Positions 1 to 6,820 are shown, counted from the first letter of the stretch. The stretch is 24,131 bases of DNA from an uncultured Oscillospiraceae bacterium (GCA_934590505.1 CAKTPC010000018.1:1-24131), one strand, 5' to 3'. A program made the numbers and translations. Notes: a model not told the origin generated them from the sequence alone.

Positions 1-99
1 GTGCATATCCGCCGCCTGCGCGAGAAGCTCGAGCTCAATCCCGCCCAGCCGGAATACATCATCACCAAGTGGGGAGTGGGGTATTACTTTGCAGATTAA
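1..99 (+). CDS. OmpR/PhoB-family response regulator, C-terminal end only (partial)
   Basis: The window opens inside this gene; 32 residues and a TAA stop are visible. The end reads as the last part of an OmpR-type winged-helix DNA-binding domain: the recognition-helix/wing segment HIRRLREKLE is followed by the family's usual wing motif, here ITKWGVGYYF. It would be the DNA-binding partner of the histidine kinase that starts inside its last codons. The receiver domain and the start lie outside the window, so its regulon and exact subfamily cannot be judged. Confidence 0.85.
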   Translation: MHIRRLREKLELNPAQPEYIITKWGVGYYFAD

Positions 100-1513
100 A
101 CGCTGGACCTTCAGATCCGGCAGCATCCGCTTTCAGTTCTTCTCCTTCTTAGCGATGCTGCTGCTGATCCTGCTCCTGCTGCTGAATGTCTATCCGCTCA
201 TCTCCGCGCGCGACGCCGTGTTCCAGGAGAAAGAGAAAGCGATGGAGAGCCAGGCCGCGACGCTTGCCTCCGCTCTTGCGAGCCTGGATAATCCCGATCA
301 GGAGAGCATTGCCGAGGTGCTGCGCTTTCTCGACATTCAGGGCTATGACAGGATAATCGTCGCCGGAAAGACCGGGGATATAGTATACGATACGCAGACG
401 CATGCAAGACCACAGACCGCCGCGGGAGATCTGCTCTCCGCCCTCGGCAGCAAGACGGTGTTCCGGTCCTCGCAGGTGGACGAGGCCTTTTCCAGCAGCT
501 ATGCCATCCCTATCAGCAGCCAGAGCACCGTTACTGGGGCTGTATACCTGCATGAGACGGACGCCGAGCGCGGCCGCATCATAAACGATCTTCAGGTACA
601 GATACGCACAGTCTCCCTCATAATTGCCTTCGCGGCGCTCGTGATGGCCGTGGTCTATTCCTCGGTCGTCCTTCATAGACTGAACGACCTTGCCAATTCC
701 ATGCGTATCGTCGCCGGCGGGGACTATAAGCACCGCCTCGCAATATCCGGCACGGATGAGCTCAGCGAGCTTGGACGCGAGTTCAACACTCTTACCGAGC
801 GCCTGTACGATACCGAGCACCAGCGCCGCCGCTTTGTATCCGACGCGTCGCACGAGCTCAAAACGCCGCTCGCGTCGATACGTTTGCTCTCTGACAGCAT
901 CGTGCAGAACGAGAACATGGACGCCGAGACCGTGCGCGAGTTTGTTACCGATATCGGCAACGAGGCCGAGCGCCTGCAGCGTACGACCGAGAAGCTGCTT
1001 GACCTCTCACGGCTCGACGACGATATCCAGGTCGTCCCGGAGCCTGTCGATGTGAAGCAGGTTGCTGTGGACGCGATGGTGCTGCTGCGCCCGCTTGCGA
1101 AGGAGCATGATGTAAAGCTGCGCTGCGAGCTTGAGGACGGCTGTGTCGTCATGGCAACGGTGGACGATATGTTCCATATCATCTTTAATCTCGTGGAAAA
1201 CGCAATAAAATATAACGTCCCGAACGGCAGCGTCACGCTGATTTTGAAGGGCACGGACGACAGCGTCCAGTTCACCGTCGCGGATACCGGTATCGGCATC
1301 CCCGAGGAGGAGACGTACAATATCTTCTCACGCTTCTACCGGGTCGATAAGGCGCGCTCACGCGAGGCCGGCGGCAGCGGACTTGGTTTGAGCATCGTGC
1401 ATGACGCTGTCAAGGCGCACGGCGGCTCTATCGCCGTCGGGCAGAATAAGCCGCAGGGCTCACGCTTCATCGTGACCTTCCCGCGGCCCACATCGGAGGA
1501 GACAGGCATATGA
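89..1513 (+). CDS. Membrane sensor histidine kinase (PhoR-like, HAMP + HisKA + HATPase_c)
   Basis: Membrane-bound sensor kinase that would autophosphorylate and pass phosphate to the response regulator just upstream. The 474 residues show a first membrane helix at about 18-40, an extracytoplasmic sensor region of about 135 residues, a second helix at about 175-196, a HAMP linker to about 245, the H box FVSDASHELKTPL with phospho-acceptor His255, the N box NLVENAIKYN (about 367-376), the G1 box DTGIGIP and the G2 box GGSGLGLS. The start is TTG at 89, overlapping the regulator gene by 11 bp. The next in-frame ATG (155) would cut through the first membrane helix, so TTG is preferred. The sensor region has no recognisable ligand fold, so the stimulus is unknown. 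The stop overlaps the next start (ATGA at 1510-1513), which indicates co-translation with the peptidase gene. Confidence 0.93.
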   Translation: MQIKRWTFRSGSIRFQFFSFLAMLLLILLLLLNVYPLISARDAVFQEKEKAMESQAATLASALASLDNPDQESIAEVLRFLDIQGYDRIIVAGKTGDIVYDTQTHARPQTAAGDLLSALGSKTVFRSSQVDEAFSSSYAIPISSQSTVTGAVYLHETDAERGRIINDLQVQIRTVSLIIAFAALVMAVVYSSVVLHRLNDLANSMRIVAGGDYKHRLAISGTDELSELGREFNTLTERLYDTEHQRRRFVSDASHELKTPLASIRLLSDSIVQNENMDAETVREFVTDIGNEAERLQRTTEKLLDLSRLDDDIQVVPEPVDVKQVAVDAMVLLRPLAKEHDVKLRCELEDGCVVMATVDDMFHIIFNLVENAIKYNVPNGSVTLILKGTDDSVQFTVADTGIGIPEEETYNIFSRFYRVDKARSREAGGSGLGLSIVHDAVKAHGGSIAVGQNKPQGSRFIVTFPRPTSEETGI

Positions 1514-2577
1514 ATAACGTAAGAAGGATCCAGCAGGAGCTGCGCCGCCGCGGGCTTGACGGCGTGCTCGTCACCGATGAGAAGAACCAGCGCTACGCTT
1601 CGGGCTTCCCGATAACGGACGGCGCGGTCATTGTAGGCTTGGAGAAGTCATGGCTCATAACGGACTCGCGCTATATCGAGGCCGCCGAAGCCGCAGTCGA
1701 CGGCAGGCTCACCGAGGTCATTCTATATGACCGGGAGAACCCGCTCACCGGTATCATCCGCAGCGTATGCGCCGGTATGGCGCGTCTTGCCGCCGAAGAT
1801 AAAAAGCTCAGCCATGCGGGCTATCTCGGCTATGAAAAGGCTCTCGGGCGCGAGCTGCTCCCGGCGGGGGACCTGTTCGAAACGCTGCGTGCGTCGAAGT
1901 CCGAGGAAGAGATCGCCTGCATGATCGAGGCACAGCGCATAAGCGAGAGGGCGCTGGAGACGGTGCTGCATATAATTAAGCCCGGCATGACCGAAAGGCA
2001 GGTCGCCGCCGAGCTGGTCTATAACATGCTCAAAAACGGCTCTGAGGGCAATTCCTTTGATCCCATCGTTGTCACCGGCAGCAAGACGAGCCTGCCGCAC
2101 GGCGTACCGGGGGACAAGGTGATACAGTCCGGGGACTTTGTCACCATGGACTTCGGCAGCATAAAGCACGGTTACTGCTCCGATATGACGCGCACTGTTG
2201 CCGTAGGGAGCGCGAGCGAGGAGATGCGCAATGTCTATGACACCGTCCTGCGCGCGCAGCTCGCGGGCATCGCGGCGGCAAGAGCGGGCGTGCTTGGTAA
2301 GGAAATAGACGCGGCGGCGCGCAAGGTAATCTCAGACGCGGGCTACGGGAAATATTTCGGCCACGGCTTCGGGCACAGCCTCGGCCTTGATATCCACGAA
2401 TGGCCGAACGCGAATCCCTCCGGTTCAGCGCCGATGCCCGCTGGCGCGGTGTGCTCAGCGGAGCCGGGGATATATATTCCCGGACGCTTCGGTGTGCGCA
2501 TTGAGGACGTCATGGTCATCCGCGAGGGCGGCGCCGAGATCATCACCAAGGCTCCCAAGGAACTGGTGGTGCTGTGA
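1510..2577 (+). CDS. M24-family Xaa-Pro aminopeptidase/dipeptidase
   Basis: Cytoplasmic dinuclear-metal peptidase, expected to remove residues before proline from peptides. The 355 residues have a creatinase-type N-terminal domain (about 1-125) and a pita-bread catalytic domain (about 130-355). All five expected metal ligands are visible: Asp214 in TMDFG, Asp225 in YCSDMTRT, His289 in GHGFGHSLG, Glu318 in SAEPGIYI and Glu332 in GVRIEDV. His197 in the SLPHG motif fits the substrate-binding His. The length is typical of the short bacterial PepP/PepQ-like proteins beside efp in many Firmicutes, so the pairing with EF-P downstream supports the call. Whether it prefers dipeptides or longer peptides cannot be told. 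It overlaps the kinase gene by 4 bp, with GGAGGAG ahead of the ATG. Confidence 0.93.
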   Translation: MNNVRRIQQELRRRGLDGVLVTDEKNQRYASGFPITDGAVIVGLEKSWLITDSRYIEAAEAAVDGRLTEVILYDRENPLTGIIRSVCAGMARLAAEDKKLSHAGYLGYEKALGRELLPAGDLFETLRASKSEEEIACMIEAQRISERALETVLHIIKPGMTERQVAAELVYNMLKNGSEGNSFDPIVVTGSKTSLPHGVPGDKVIQSGDFVTMDFGSIKHGYCSDMTRTVAVGSASEEMRNVYDTVLRAQLAGIAAARAGVLGKEIDAAARKVISDAGYGKYFGHGFGHSLGLDIHEWPNANPSGSAPMPAGAVCSAEPGIYIPGRFGVRIEDVMVIREGGAEIITKAPKELVVL

Positions 2578-2613
2578 TGAGGCACAGAAAATTTGCCCAA
2601 CATCAAATAATGC

Positions 2614-2642
2614 TTGCAAAATTCGCGGAGATACTGTAAAAT
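2614..2642 (+). promoter_or_regulatory. Candidate sigma-A promoter of efp
   Basis: A -35 element TTGCAA (2614-2619) and a -10 element TAAAAT (2637-2642) are separated by 17 nt in a locally AT-rich stretch within a GC-rich region. Transcription would start near 2649, leaving a leader of about 37 nt with the ribosome binding site GGGAGG at 2671-2676. This would let efp be expressed independently of the kinase-peptidase genes upstream. It is identified by consensus only. Confidence 0.6.
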
Positions 2643-2685
2643 ATCAAAGATAAATAATAAATTTTATTTTGGGAGGTTCCCATAT

Positions 2686-3249
2686 ATGGCAACTATTACC
2701 GCAGGCGATTTCAGAAACGGCGTTACCTTTGAGTATGATAACGATGTATGCCAGGTCATCGAGTTCCAGCACGTCAAGCCCGGCAAAGGCGCTGCCTTTG
2801 TCCGCACCAAGTACAAGAAGATCATGACCGGCGCTATCCGTGAGGAATCCTTCAACCCCACCGCAAAGTTCGAGGCCGCAACTGTTGACCGCATGACCAT
2901 GGAGTACAGCTACAATGACGGCAACCTGTACTACTTCATGAACCCCGAGACCTATGAGCTCGAGCCTGTTGACTCAAGCGTCCTGAGCGACAACTTCAAG
3001 TTCGTCAAAGAGAACATGGAGTGCACCATCTACTCCTACAAGGGCAAGGTCTTTAATGTTGAGCCTCCCTTCTTCGTGGAGCTTGAGGTCACCGAGACCG
3101 ATCCGGGCTTTGCAGGCAACACCGCGACCAACGCGACCAAGCCCGCAACCGTCGAGACCGGCGCGGAGATCAAGGTCCCTCTGTTCATCGAGCCGGGCGA
3201 GAAGATCAAGATCGACACCCGCACGGGCGAGTATCTGTCCAGAGCGTAA
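2686..3249 (+). CDS. efp: Translation elongation factor P (EF-P)
   Basis: EF-P binds between the P and E sites of stalled ribosomes and promotes peptide-bond formation at polyproline stretches. The 187-residue length is standard. The N-terminal KOW-like domain begins MATITAGDFRNG, and the loop that reaches the peptidyl-transferase centre is VKPGKGAAFVRTK, with Lys34 at the tip that many bacteria modify. The OB domains follow, ending with the conserved KIDTRTGEYLSRA. ATG 2686 is chosen because it starts at the family's usual N-terminus and sits 9 nt after GGGAGG; an in-frame ATG at 2614 lies inside the promoter. No EpmA/EpmB, EarP or YmfI-like modification gene is present in the window, so how or whether Lys34 is modified here is unknown. 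Confidence 0.98.
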   Translation: MATITAGDFRNGVTFEYDNDVCQVIEFQHVKPGKGAAFVRTKYKKIMTGAIREESFNPTAKFEAATVDRMTMEYSYNDGNLYYFMNPETYELEPVDSSVLSDNFKFVKENMECTIYSYKGKVFNVEPPFFVELEVTETDPGFAGNTATNATKPATVETGAEIKVPLFIEPGEKIKIDTRTGEYLSRA

Positions 3250-3263
3250 TTCAAGTCTATAGG

Positions 3264-3298
3264 CGGGGGAAGATCAGCGGTCTTTCCCCGTATTTTTT
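3264..3298 (+). terminator. Intrinsic terminator/attenuator between efp and the zinc-ribbon gene
   Basis: The arms CGGGGGAAGA (3264-3273) and TCTTTCCCCG (3281-3290) pair over 10 bp with one G-U pair around a 7-nt loop, followed by TATTTTTTC. It lies directly ahead of the AAGGAGG of the next gene (3301-3307). No other promoter is obvious in the 66-nt gap, so partial read-through probably sets the level of the downstream gene. Confidence 0.8.
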
Positions 3299-3315
3299 CT
3301 AAGGAGGTTTTCAAA

Positions 3316-3828
3316 ATGACAGTAGTGGAAAAGGCGGCATATCTGAAGGGTCTGACCGAGGGGCTGGGCATCGCTCCGGATTCCAAGGAAGGCAAGCTGT
3401 GGAACGCTCTTAATGAGCTTCTCTCCGACATGGCGCATGAAATAGAAGACCTTCATGCATGCTATGACGAGCATGACGAGGCTCTCGACGAGGTCTGCGA
3501 TGAGCTGAACTATCTTGAGGAGCTTACCTGTGACCTTGACTTTCCCGAGGATGACGATGAGTATGACGACTGGGACGACGAGGATGACGACGACTCTGAC
3601 GGCTGCTGCGGCTGCGGCCGCTGCTACAGCGATGATGAGGACGAAGAGGACGGCGGTGAGCCTGAGTATGACGGCGTGATATATGACGCTACCTGTCCCG
3701 TCTGCGGCGAGGAGATCAGCTTCGATGAGGACACGCTCGCCGAAGGCTCCATCGAGTGCCCCAACTGCGGCGAGAAGCTGGAGTTCGACCTCGGCGATGA
3801 CGATTCGGACGAGCCAGATAAGGAATGA
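3316..3828 (+). CDS. CD1247-like acidic zinc-ribbon protein, function unknown
   Basis: This is a 170-residue cytoplasmic protein of unknown role. The N-terminal part (about 1-75) is helical and resembles the conserved CD1247 N-terminal domain found after efp in many Clostridia; it starts VEKAAYLKGLTEGLGI. A highly acidic linker (about 76-118), nearly all Asp and Glu, is interrupted by a CCGCGRC cluster at about 96-102. The C-terminus carries a rubredoxin-like zinc ribbon with CPVC (Cys127/130) and CPNC (Cys148/151). A zinc ribbon plus acidic linker suggests a protein- or nucleic-acid-contacting adaptor, but no function is established. The start has an excellent AAGGAGG 8 nt upstream. Position after efp suggests a link with translation, an inference from conserved order only. 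Confidence 0.85.
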   Translation: MTVVEKAAYLKGLTEGLGIAPDSKEGKLWNALNELLSDMAHEIEDLHACYDEHDEALDEVCDELNYLEELTCDLDFPEDDDEYDDWDDEDDDDSDGCCGCGRCYSDDEDEEDGGEPEYDGVIYDATCPVCGEEISFDEDTLAEGSIECPNCGEKLEFDLGDDDSDEPDKE

Positions 3829-3837
3829 TCGATAAGC

Positions 3838-3872
3838 AAAAACCGGGAGCAGAAGATGTGCTCCCGGTTTTT
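3838..3872 (+). terminator. Strong intrinsic terminator after the zinc-ribbon gene
   Basis: A 14-bp stem is formed by 3838-3851 and 3859-3872, with GC-rich core CCGGGAGCA/TGCTCCCGG and a 7-nt loop. The 3' arm ends in a T run and the 5' arm begins with an A run, so it may work in both directions. It closes the efp transcription unit 10 nt after the stop codon. Confidence 0.93.
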
Positions 3873-3946
3873 GTTGCGCCGGAGAGGGAACCCTTTCGAG
3901 ACTGCGGCGAGGGTCGGCGGAATGACCGAAAACATTATCACAAAAA

Positions 3947-3961
3947 TGTATACTGTATACA
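3947..3961 (+). promoter_or_regulatory. GntR-type operator upstream of the regulator gene (O1)
   Basis: TGTATACTGTATACA is two GTATAC hexamers (3948-3953 and 3955-3960) around a central T, flanked by T and A to give a near-perfect 15-bp palindrome. It resembles known FadR/FCD GntR operators, which often have a TNGTATACNA-like core. The same 13-bp core recurs once, in the opposite orientation, at 4799-4811. The site lies about 28 bp upstream of the candidate -35 of the GntR gene. It is therefore well placed for autoregulation, but not for simple occlusion of that promoter. Confidence 0.75.
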
Positions 3962-3988
3962 AAATTTGGTGGACCCCGTCGCTTTTTG

Positions 3989-4017
3989 TTGACATTGGCA
4001 GTAGAGTCTGCTATTTT
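3989..4017 (+). promoter_or_regulatory. Candidate sigma-A promoter of the gntR gene
   Basis: A perfect -35 TTGACA (3989-3994) is followed after 17 nt by TATTTT (4012-4017), predicting a start near 4024 and a leader of about 53 nt. No strong Shine-Dalgarno precedes the ATG at 4077 (AGCAGGT is the best match), so translation may be weak, as is common for regulators. Confidence 0.65.
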
Positions 4018-4076
4018 TGATGCAGACAGAACGAAACATTGTACATAAAGCACATAAGGATGCAGCAGGTTAGCAA

Positions 4077-4730
4077 ATGATAACTGAAATAAAACAGGAA
4101 CCCATTGCGGAACAGGTTGCGGATTTTATCCGCAAGGAAATAGAAAACGGAAGCTTGCGCGCGGGAGAAAAAATAACTGAGAACGATCTGTGCAGCAGGC
4201 TCAATGTCAGCCGTACCCCGGTCAGAGAGGCGCTGAGAGTGCTTCAGACCGAGGGCTATATCTCCCACAAGCCGCGCTTCGGCGTCTATGTTACCGAGCT
4301 GAGCGTTCAGGATGTGTATGACTGCTGGGAGGTCAGATCATATCTTGAGAGCATGGTCGCGAGAAAGACCGCGCTCAACTGTGATGCCAGGGTGAAGATG
4401 GCGATACGCCGTGAGCTTCAGAAGATAGGAAGCGCCATCGAAAATGACGAGCTGCGCGAGGAGGAATACCGCGCGCTGGACGAGACGTATTACAGCATAC
4501 ATATTTCAAACTGCGGCAACAAGAAGCTTGAGGAGGTTGCGCGTTCTCTGAGGATAAACTCCAGCCTTATGTGCGGCAAGCCCAAGTATTCTATGGACAG
4601 GGCGAAGGACGCGCTCAGAGAGATCGCGAATATCTATAACGCCTACCTTGAGAACGACGCAGAAAAAGCCGCGGAATGCAATGATATCCACTTTACCGAA
4701 AGTCTAAAGGATATTACGCGATACCTTTGA
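4077..4730 (+). CDS. GntR-family regulator, FadR/FCD subfamily
   Basis: Transcription factor predicted to control the TRAP operon downstream. The 217 residues have an N-terminal winged helix-turn-helix (about 1-75) with the typical SRLNVSRTPVREALRVLQTEG recognition segment, and an all-helical FCD effector domain (about 85-217). FCD domains usually bind sugar acids or other carboxylates through a metal held by one Asp and three His. Here the second ligand position (DETYYSIHISNCGN) has Tyr where His is normal, and the third (ALREIANI) has Arg; only the last His in the IHF motif is evident. The effector site may therefore be metal-free or altered, based on my manual alignment. Matching palindromes before this gene and at the start of the next operon support a local, autoregulated role. 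Confidence 0.93.
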   Translation: MITEIKQEPIAEQVADFIRKEIENGSLRAGEKITENDLCSRLNVSRTPVREALRVLQTEGYISHKPRFGVYVTELSVQDVYDCWEVRSYLESMVARKTALNCDARVKMAIRRELQKIGSAIENDELREEEYRALDETYYSIHISNCGNKKLEEVARSLRINSSLMCGKPKYSMDRAKDALREIANIYNAYLENDAEKAAECNDIHFTESLKDITRYL

Positions 4731-4734
4731 TCTT

Positions 4735-4785
4735 AAATGCCTGAAAGAAAACGGAGATCAGAAACGTTTTTTGGAAGGCATTTTT
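4735..4785 (+). terminator. Candidate intrinsic terminator after gntR
   Basis: AAATGCCT (4735-4742) pairs perfectly with AGGCATTT (4776-4783). Inside it, AAAACG (4748-4753) pairs with CGTTTT (4765-4770), giving an extended two-part hairpin that ends in a short T run. It begins 4 nt after the gntR stop. Its 3' arm overlaps the region where the -35 of the next promoter should lie, so termination and initiation signals are packed together. Confidence 0.5.
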
Positions 4786-4797
4786 GAGAAGTATAAT
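4771..4797 (+). promoter_or_regulatory. Candidate promoter of the TRAP/transaldolase/transketolase operon
   Basis: A perfect -10 element TATAAT lies at 4792-4797. The -35 is weak: TTGGAA (4771-4776) at 15-nt spacing, or TTTGGA (4770-4775) at 16 nt. Transcription would start near 4804, inside the operator that begins at 4798. A good -10 with a poor -35 and an operator over the start site is the arrangement expected of a repressed, inducible promoter. Confidence 0.65.
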
Positions 4798-4812
4798 TGT
4801 ATACAGTATACC
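4798..4812 (+). promoter_or_regulatory. GntR-type operator over the operon start site (O2)
   Basis: GTATACAGTATAC (4799-4811) is the exact reverse complement of the 13-bp core at 3948-3960. It abuts the -10 TATAAT and would cover the predicted transcription start, so a bound GntR dimer should block transcription of the operon. The centres of the two operators are 851 bp apart. Isolated GTATAC hexamers occur elsewhere in the window, but I found the doubled form only at these two places. Confidence 0.8.
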
Positions 4813-4865
4813 AAAATCAAGGCCAATATGCCGCTATACATATATGGTCAGAAAGGAATGCCAAT

Positions 4866-6233
4866 ATGAAAGATTCACAGTTGATCCATCGCAGGAGGGT
4901 GCTTTTCGCCGCGTCTCTGAGCGACTTCCTGAAAGCGAAGGAAGAGTTCCTCTCAGAGCTTGACAAACTGGCCGCCTCTGGGAACAAGGCCGAGGCCATT
5001 CAGTGGGCGGCGGATATGTTTATCGACGCGCAGTCGTTCCTGACCGCATGGAAGCTTGACAGATGGCTTGCCAAGGAGGAAAAGGACGCGCTGATCGACG
5101 CCTGCAGAAGCTTTATTGCCGGCAACGGTACTGCCGAGGAGCTCAGTTCGGCGGAGGCCGAGGTCGAGGATATCCGCCAGTGCAAGCTGATGGCCGCAAG
5201 CAGGGCGACTCTTGAGGGAAAGCTCAATATCTACTGGGGACACGACAAGTGCGATGAGATCGATTACTCCCTGAGAAGGGGCGCGTCCTTCACGACCTCG
5301 AACCCCGGCAAGGTGAACGGCTACCGCAAGGATTATCCGGAAGAGTGGGCTGCGCTCGTCAAGGAAGCAAAAGCCGAGTACGGCGATGTGAACACGGTCA
5401 AGCTGCTGTCGGTGCTGACCATGAAGGTCGTTGCGATGATGGCGCGCCACACCGCTCCGATATTTGAAGCGACCGACGGCCAGTACGGCTTTTCCAGCAT
5501 TCAGGTTTCCCCAAAGAACTGGAACGACGCGGACGCGATGGAGCAGGAGATCTGCTTCTGGTATGAGGGCCTCAAGAAGGAGCTTGGGACCGAGACGCCC
5601 AATATAACTTTCAAGGTCCCCGCAACCCCGGCGGCAGCTATCGCTGCAAAGAGAGTTTCCGCAAAGTATGCCCGTCTCCGCGTCTGCGCCACCTCGAATT
5701 TCACGACCCGCCAGCATGTCGAGTTCTATGATTCGCTCAAGGGCAGGGACCCCGCGGGGCTGCTCGTTATCGTCGATGTGCATCTGCGCACCTATTCCCG
5801 GCCGGAGTTTGAAGCTATGGGTGTGGCCGACCCCGAGAGATACTGCGAGCTTCTTGTCAGCATGATCTACCGTAAGTGCTACAGGCTGCTCAGAGAAAGG
5901 GGCCTGAACCTCCAGCTCAACGGCGCCGGCATAAGAGACGCGCAGGGCGTGCGCAACAATTTCACTACCGACATGGCGCTTCCCGTGACCTTCACGATCA
6001 TGCCCGAGGTAGTCAAGGACTTTGACGCCAACCCGAAGCCGCTCGTTGACGCAATGCACGATGAAATATCCGCTGCGGATATGGACATCCTTAACAAGAG
6101 CAAGATATTCCGCCAGGCATATTATGAGGAGGAGTTCCCCTGGGACGATATCAGGAGCTTCCCGCCCTACTGCCTGATGATGGACAAGTTTGAAGAAGCC
6201 TATGATGCATGCATCGCCGCACTGGAGGGATAA
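4866..6233 (+). CDS. Divergent transaldolase-fold aldolase with N-terminal helical extension
   Basis: Predicted Schiff-base class I aldolase of the transaldolase superfamily, first gene of the operon. Of 455 residues, about 125-395 carry the barrel signatures: RRGASFTTSNPGKV (139-150) matches the transaldolase T-[ST]-N-P signature; GFSSIQVSP (about 208-216) matches the strand-3 segment; ITFKVPATPAA holds Lys250, the expected Schiff-base lysine; CATSNFT (about 274-280) resembles the usual NVTL(I/L)FS strand. Asp130 or Asp133 could be the catalytic acid. Residues 1-120 are helical and absent from ordinary transaldolases, and the overall sequence is far from TalB or MipB/FSA, so donor and acceptor are unknown. 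ATG 4866 follows AGAAAGGA by 8 nt; an in-frame upstream ATG (4797) overlaps the -10 and operator and cannot be used from this promoter. The gene ends 1 nt before the VOC gene. Confidence 0.75.
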   Translation: MKDSQLIHRRRVLFAASLSDFLKAKEEFLSELDKLAASGNKAEAIQWAADMFIDAQSFLTAWKLDRWLAKEEKDALIDACRSFIAGNGTAEELSSAEAEVEDIRQCKLMAASRATLEGKLNIYWGHDKCDEIDYSLRRGASFTTSNPGKVNGYRKDYPEEWAALVKEAKAEYGDVNTVKLLSVLTMKVVAMMARHTAPIFEATDGQYGFSSIQVSPKNWNDADAMEQEICFWYEGLKKELGTETPNITFKVPATPAAAIAAKRVSAKYARLRVCATSNFTTRQHVEFYDSLKGRDPAGLLVIVDVHLRTYSRPEFEAMGVADPERYCELLVSMIYRKCYRLLRERGLNLQLNGAGIRDAQGVRNNFTTDMALPVTFTIMPEVVKDFDANPKPLVDAMHDEISAADMDILNKSKIFRQAYYEEEFPWDDIRSFPPYCLMMDKFEEAYDACIAALEG

Positions 6234-6234
6234 A

Positions 6235-6759
6235 ATGGACATTGCTCAGCTCAAGCAGTTATGCTCCGAACGCAACATTTGCCAGCTCGGCATTATGTGC
6301 GAGGACATTTTCAAGACAATGGACGCGCTTGTCGACCTGTTCAAGCTCGGCCCTTGGGATCTTTATACGCACTCCGACGAGACCCTGCAGGATCCGATAA
6401 TTATCCCCGGTCTGTGCGAGCCGCACTTCAAGTTCTATTGCGCCGTATGCAGCTTTGAAAACATACAGATAGAGCTTATCCAGCCAATCGAGGGCATCCC
6501 GTTCTACAGTGATTTCCTCGCCAAGCACGGCACCGGGCTCCACCATATAAAGGAAAAGGTAGCGCCCGAGAAGTTTGACAGCACCGTGAAGATGTATTCG
6601 GACATGGGCATGACGCCTCTTTTCGGCGCTCGCCTGTTTGAATCAAGGTTCACCTTCGTCAACACCGTCGATAAGTTCGGGTTCTATCTTGAGATAGGCA
6701 ACGGCCAGAGCCCCGTCTCTGCGCCGAGCAGTTGGAAAAAGAGCTACCCCGAGAAATAA
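6235..6759 (+). CDS. VOC-superfamily protein (methylmalonyl-CoA epimerase/glyoxalase-like)
   Basis: A 174-residue vicinal-oxygen-chelate protein, probably a metal-dependent epimerase, isomerase or lyase on an operon intermediate. Two beta-alpha-beta-beta-beta repeats are visible. The likely metal ligands are Gln17 in CQLGIMCED (usually His in methylmalonyl-CoA epimerase), Glu80 in IQIELIQP, His103 or His104 in TGLHHIKEKV, and Glu153 in FYLEIG. The IELIQP and GLHHI segments are those of the epimerase branch. Since the neighbours are sugar-type aldolase and transketolase, a role on a methylmalonyl-CoA-like thioester seems unlikely and epimerisation next to a carbonyl seems more likely; this is inference. 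The start ATG 6235 is 1 nt after the preceding stop and follows GGAGGGA, indicating translational coupling. Confidence 0.85.
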   Translation: MDIAQLKQLCSERNICQLGIMCEDIFKTMDALVDLFKLGPWDLYTHSDETLQDPIIIPGLCEPHFKFYCAVCSFENIQIELIQPIEGIPFYSDFLAKHGTGLHHIKEKVAPEKFDSTVKMYSDMGMTPLFGARLFESRFTFVNTVDKFGFYLEIGNGQSPVSAPSSWKKSYPEK

Positions 6760-6768
6760 AGTGAACTG

Positions 6769-6785
6769 CTCCGATATGACCGGAG
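6769..6785 (+). other. Small hairpin upstream of the TRAP binding-protein gene
   Basis: CTCCG (6769-6773) and CGGAG (6781-6785) pair around a 7-nt loop in the 61-nt gap before the binding-protein gene. With the larger hairpin after that gene it could bracket and protect that stretch of mRNA. The stem is short, so this is tentative. Confidence 0.3.
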
Positions 6786-6820
6786 TACAAATATTAAAAC
6801 CAAAAGAAAAGGAGAAAAAA

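Noticed and set aside
3949..3954. TATACT as the -10 of another promoter inside operator O1
   Set aside because: No acceptable -35 lies 16-18 nt upstream (CCGAAA at 17 nt), and the hexamer is explained by the palindrome.
4953..6242. 429-codon open frame on the minus strand opposite the transaldolase-like gene
   Set aside because: It mirrors codon positions of the plus-strand gene, shows no family motif or ribosome binding site, and the plus frame has clear signatures. GC-rich coding DNA produces such shadows.
6235..6759. Methylmalonyl-CoA epimerase
   Set aside because: The fold fits, but there is no mutase, carboxylase or propionate gene nearby, and the first metal ligand differs.
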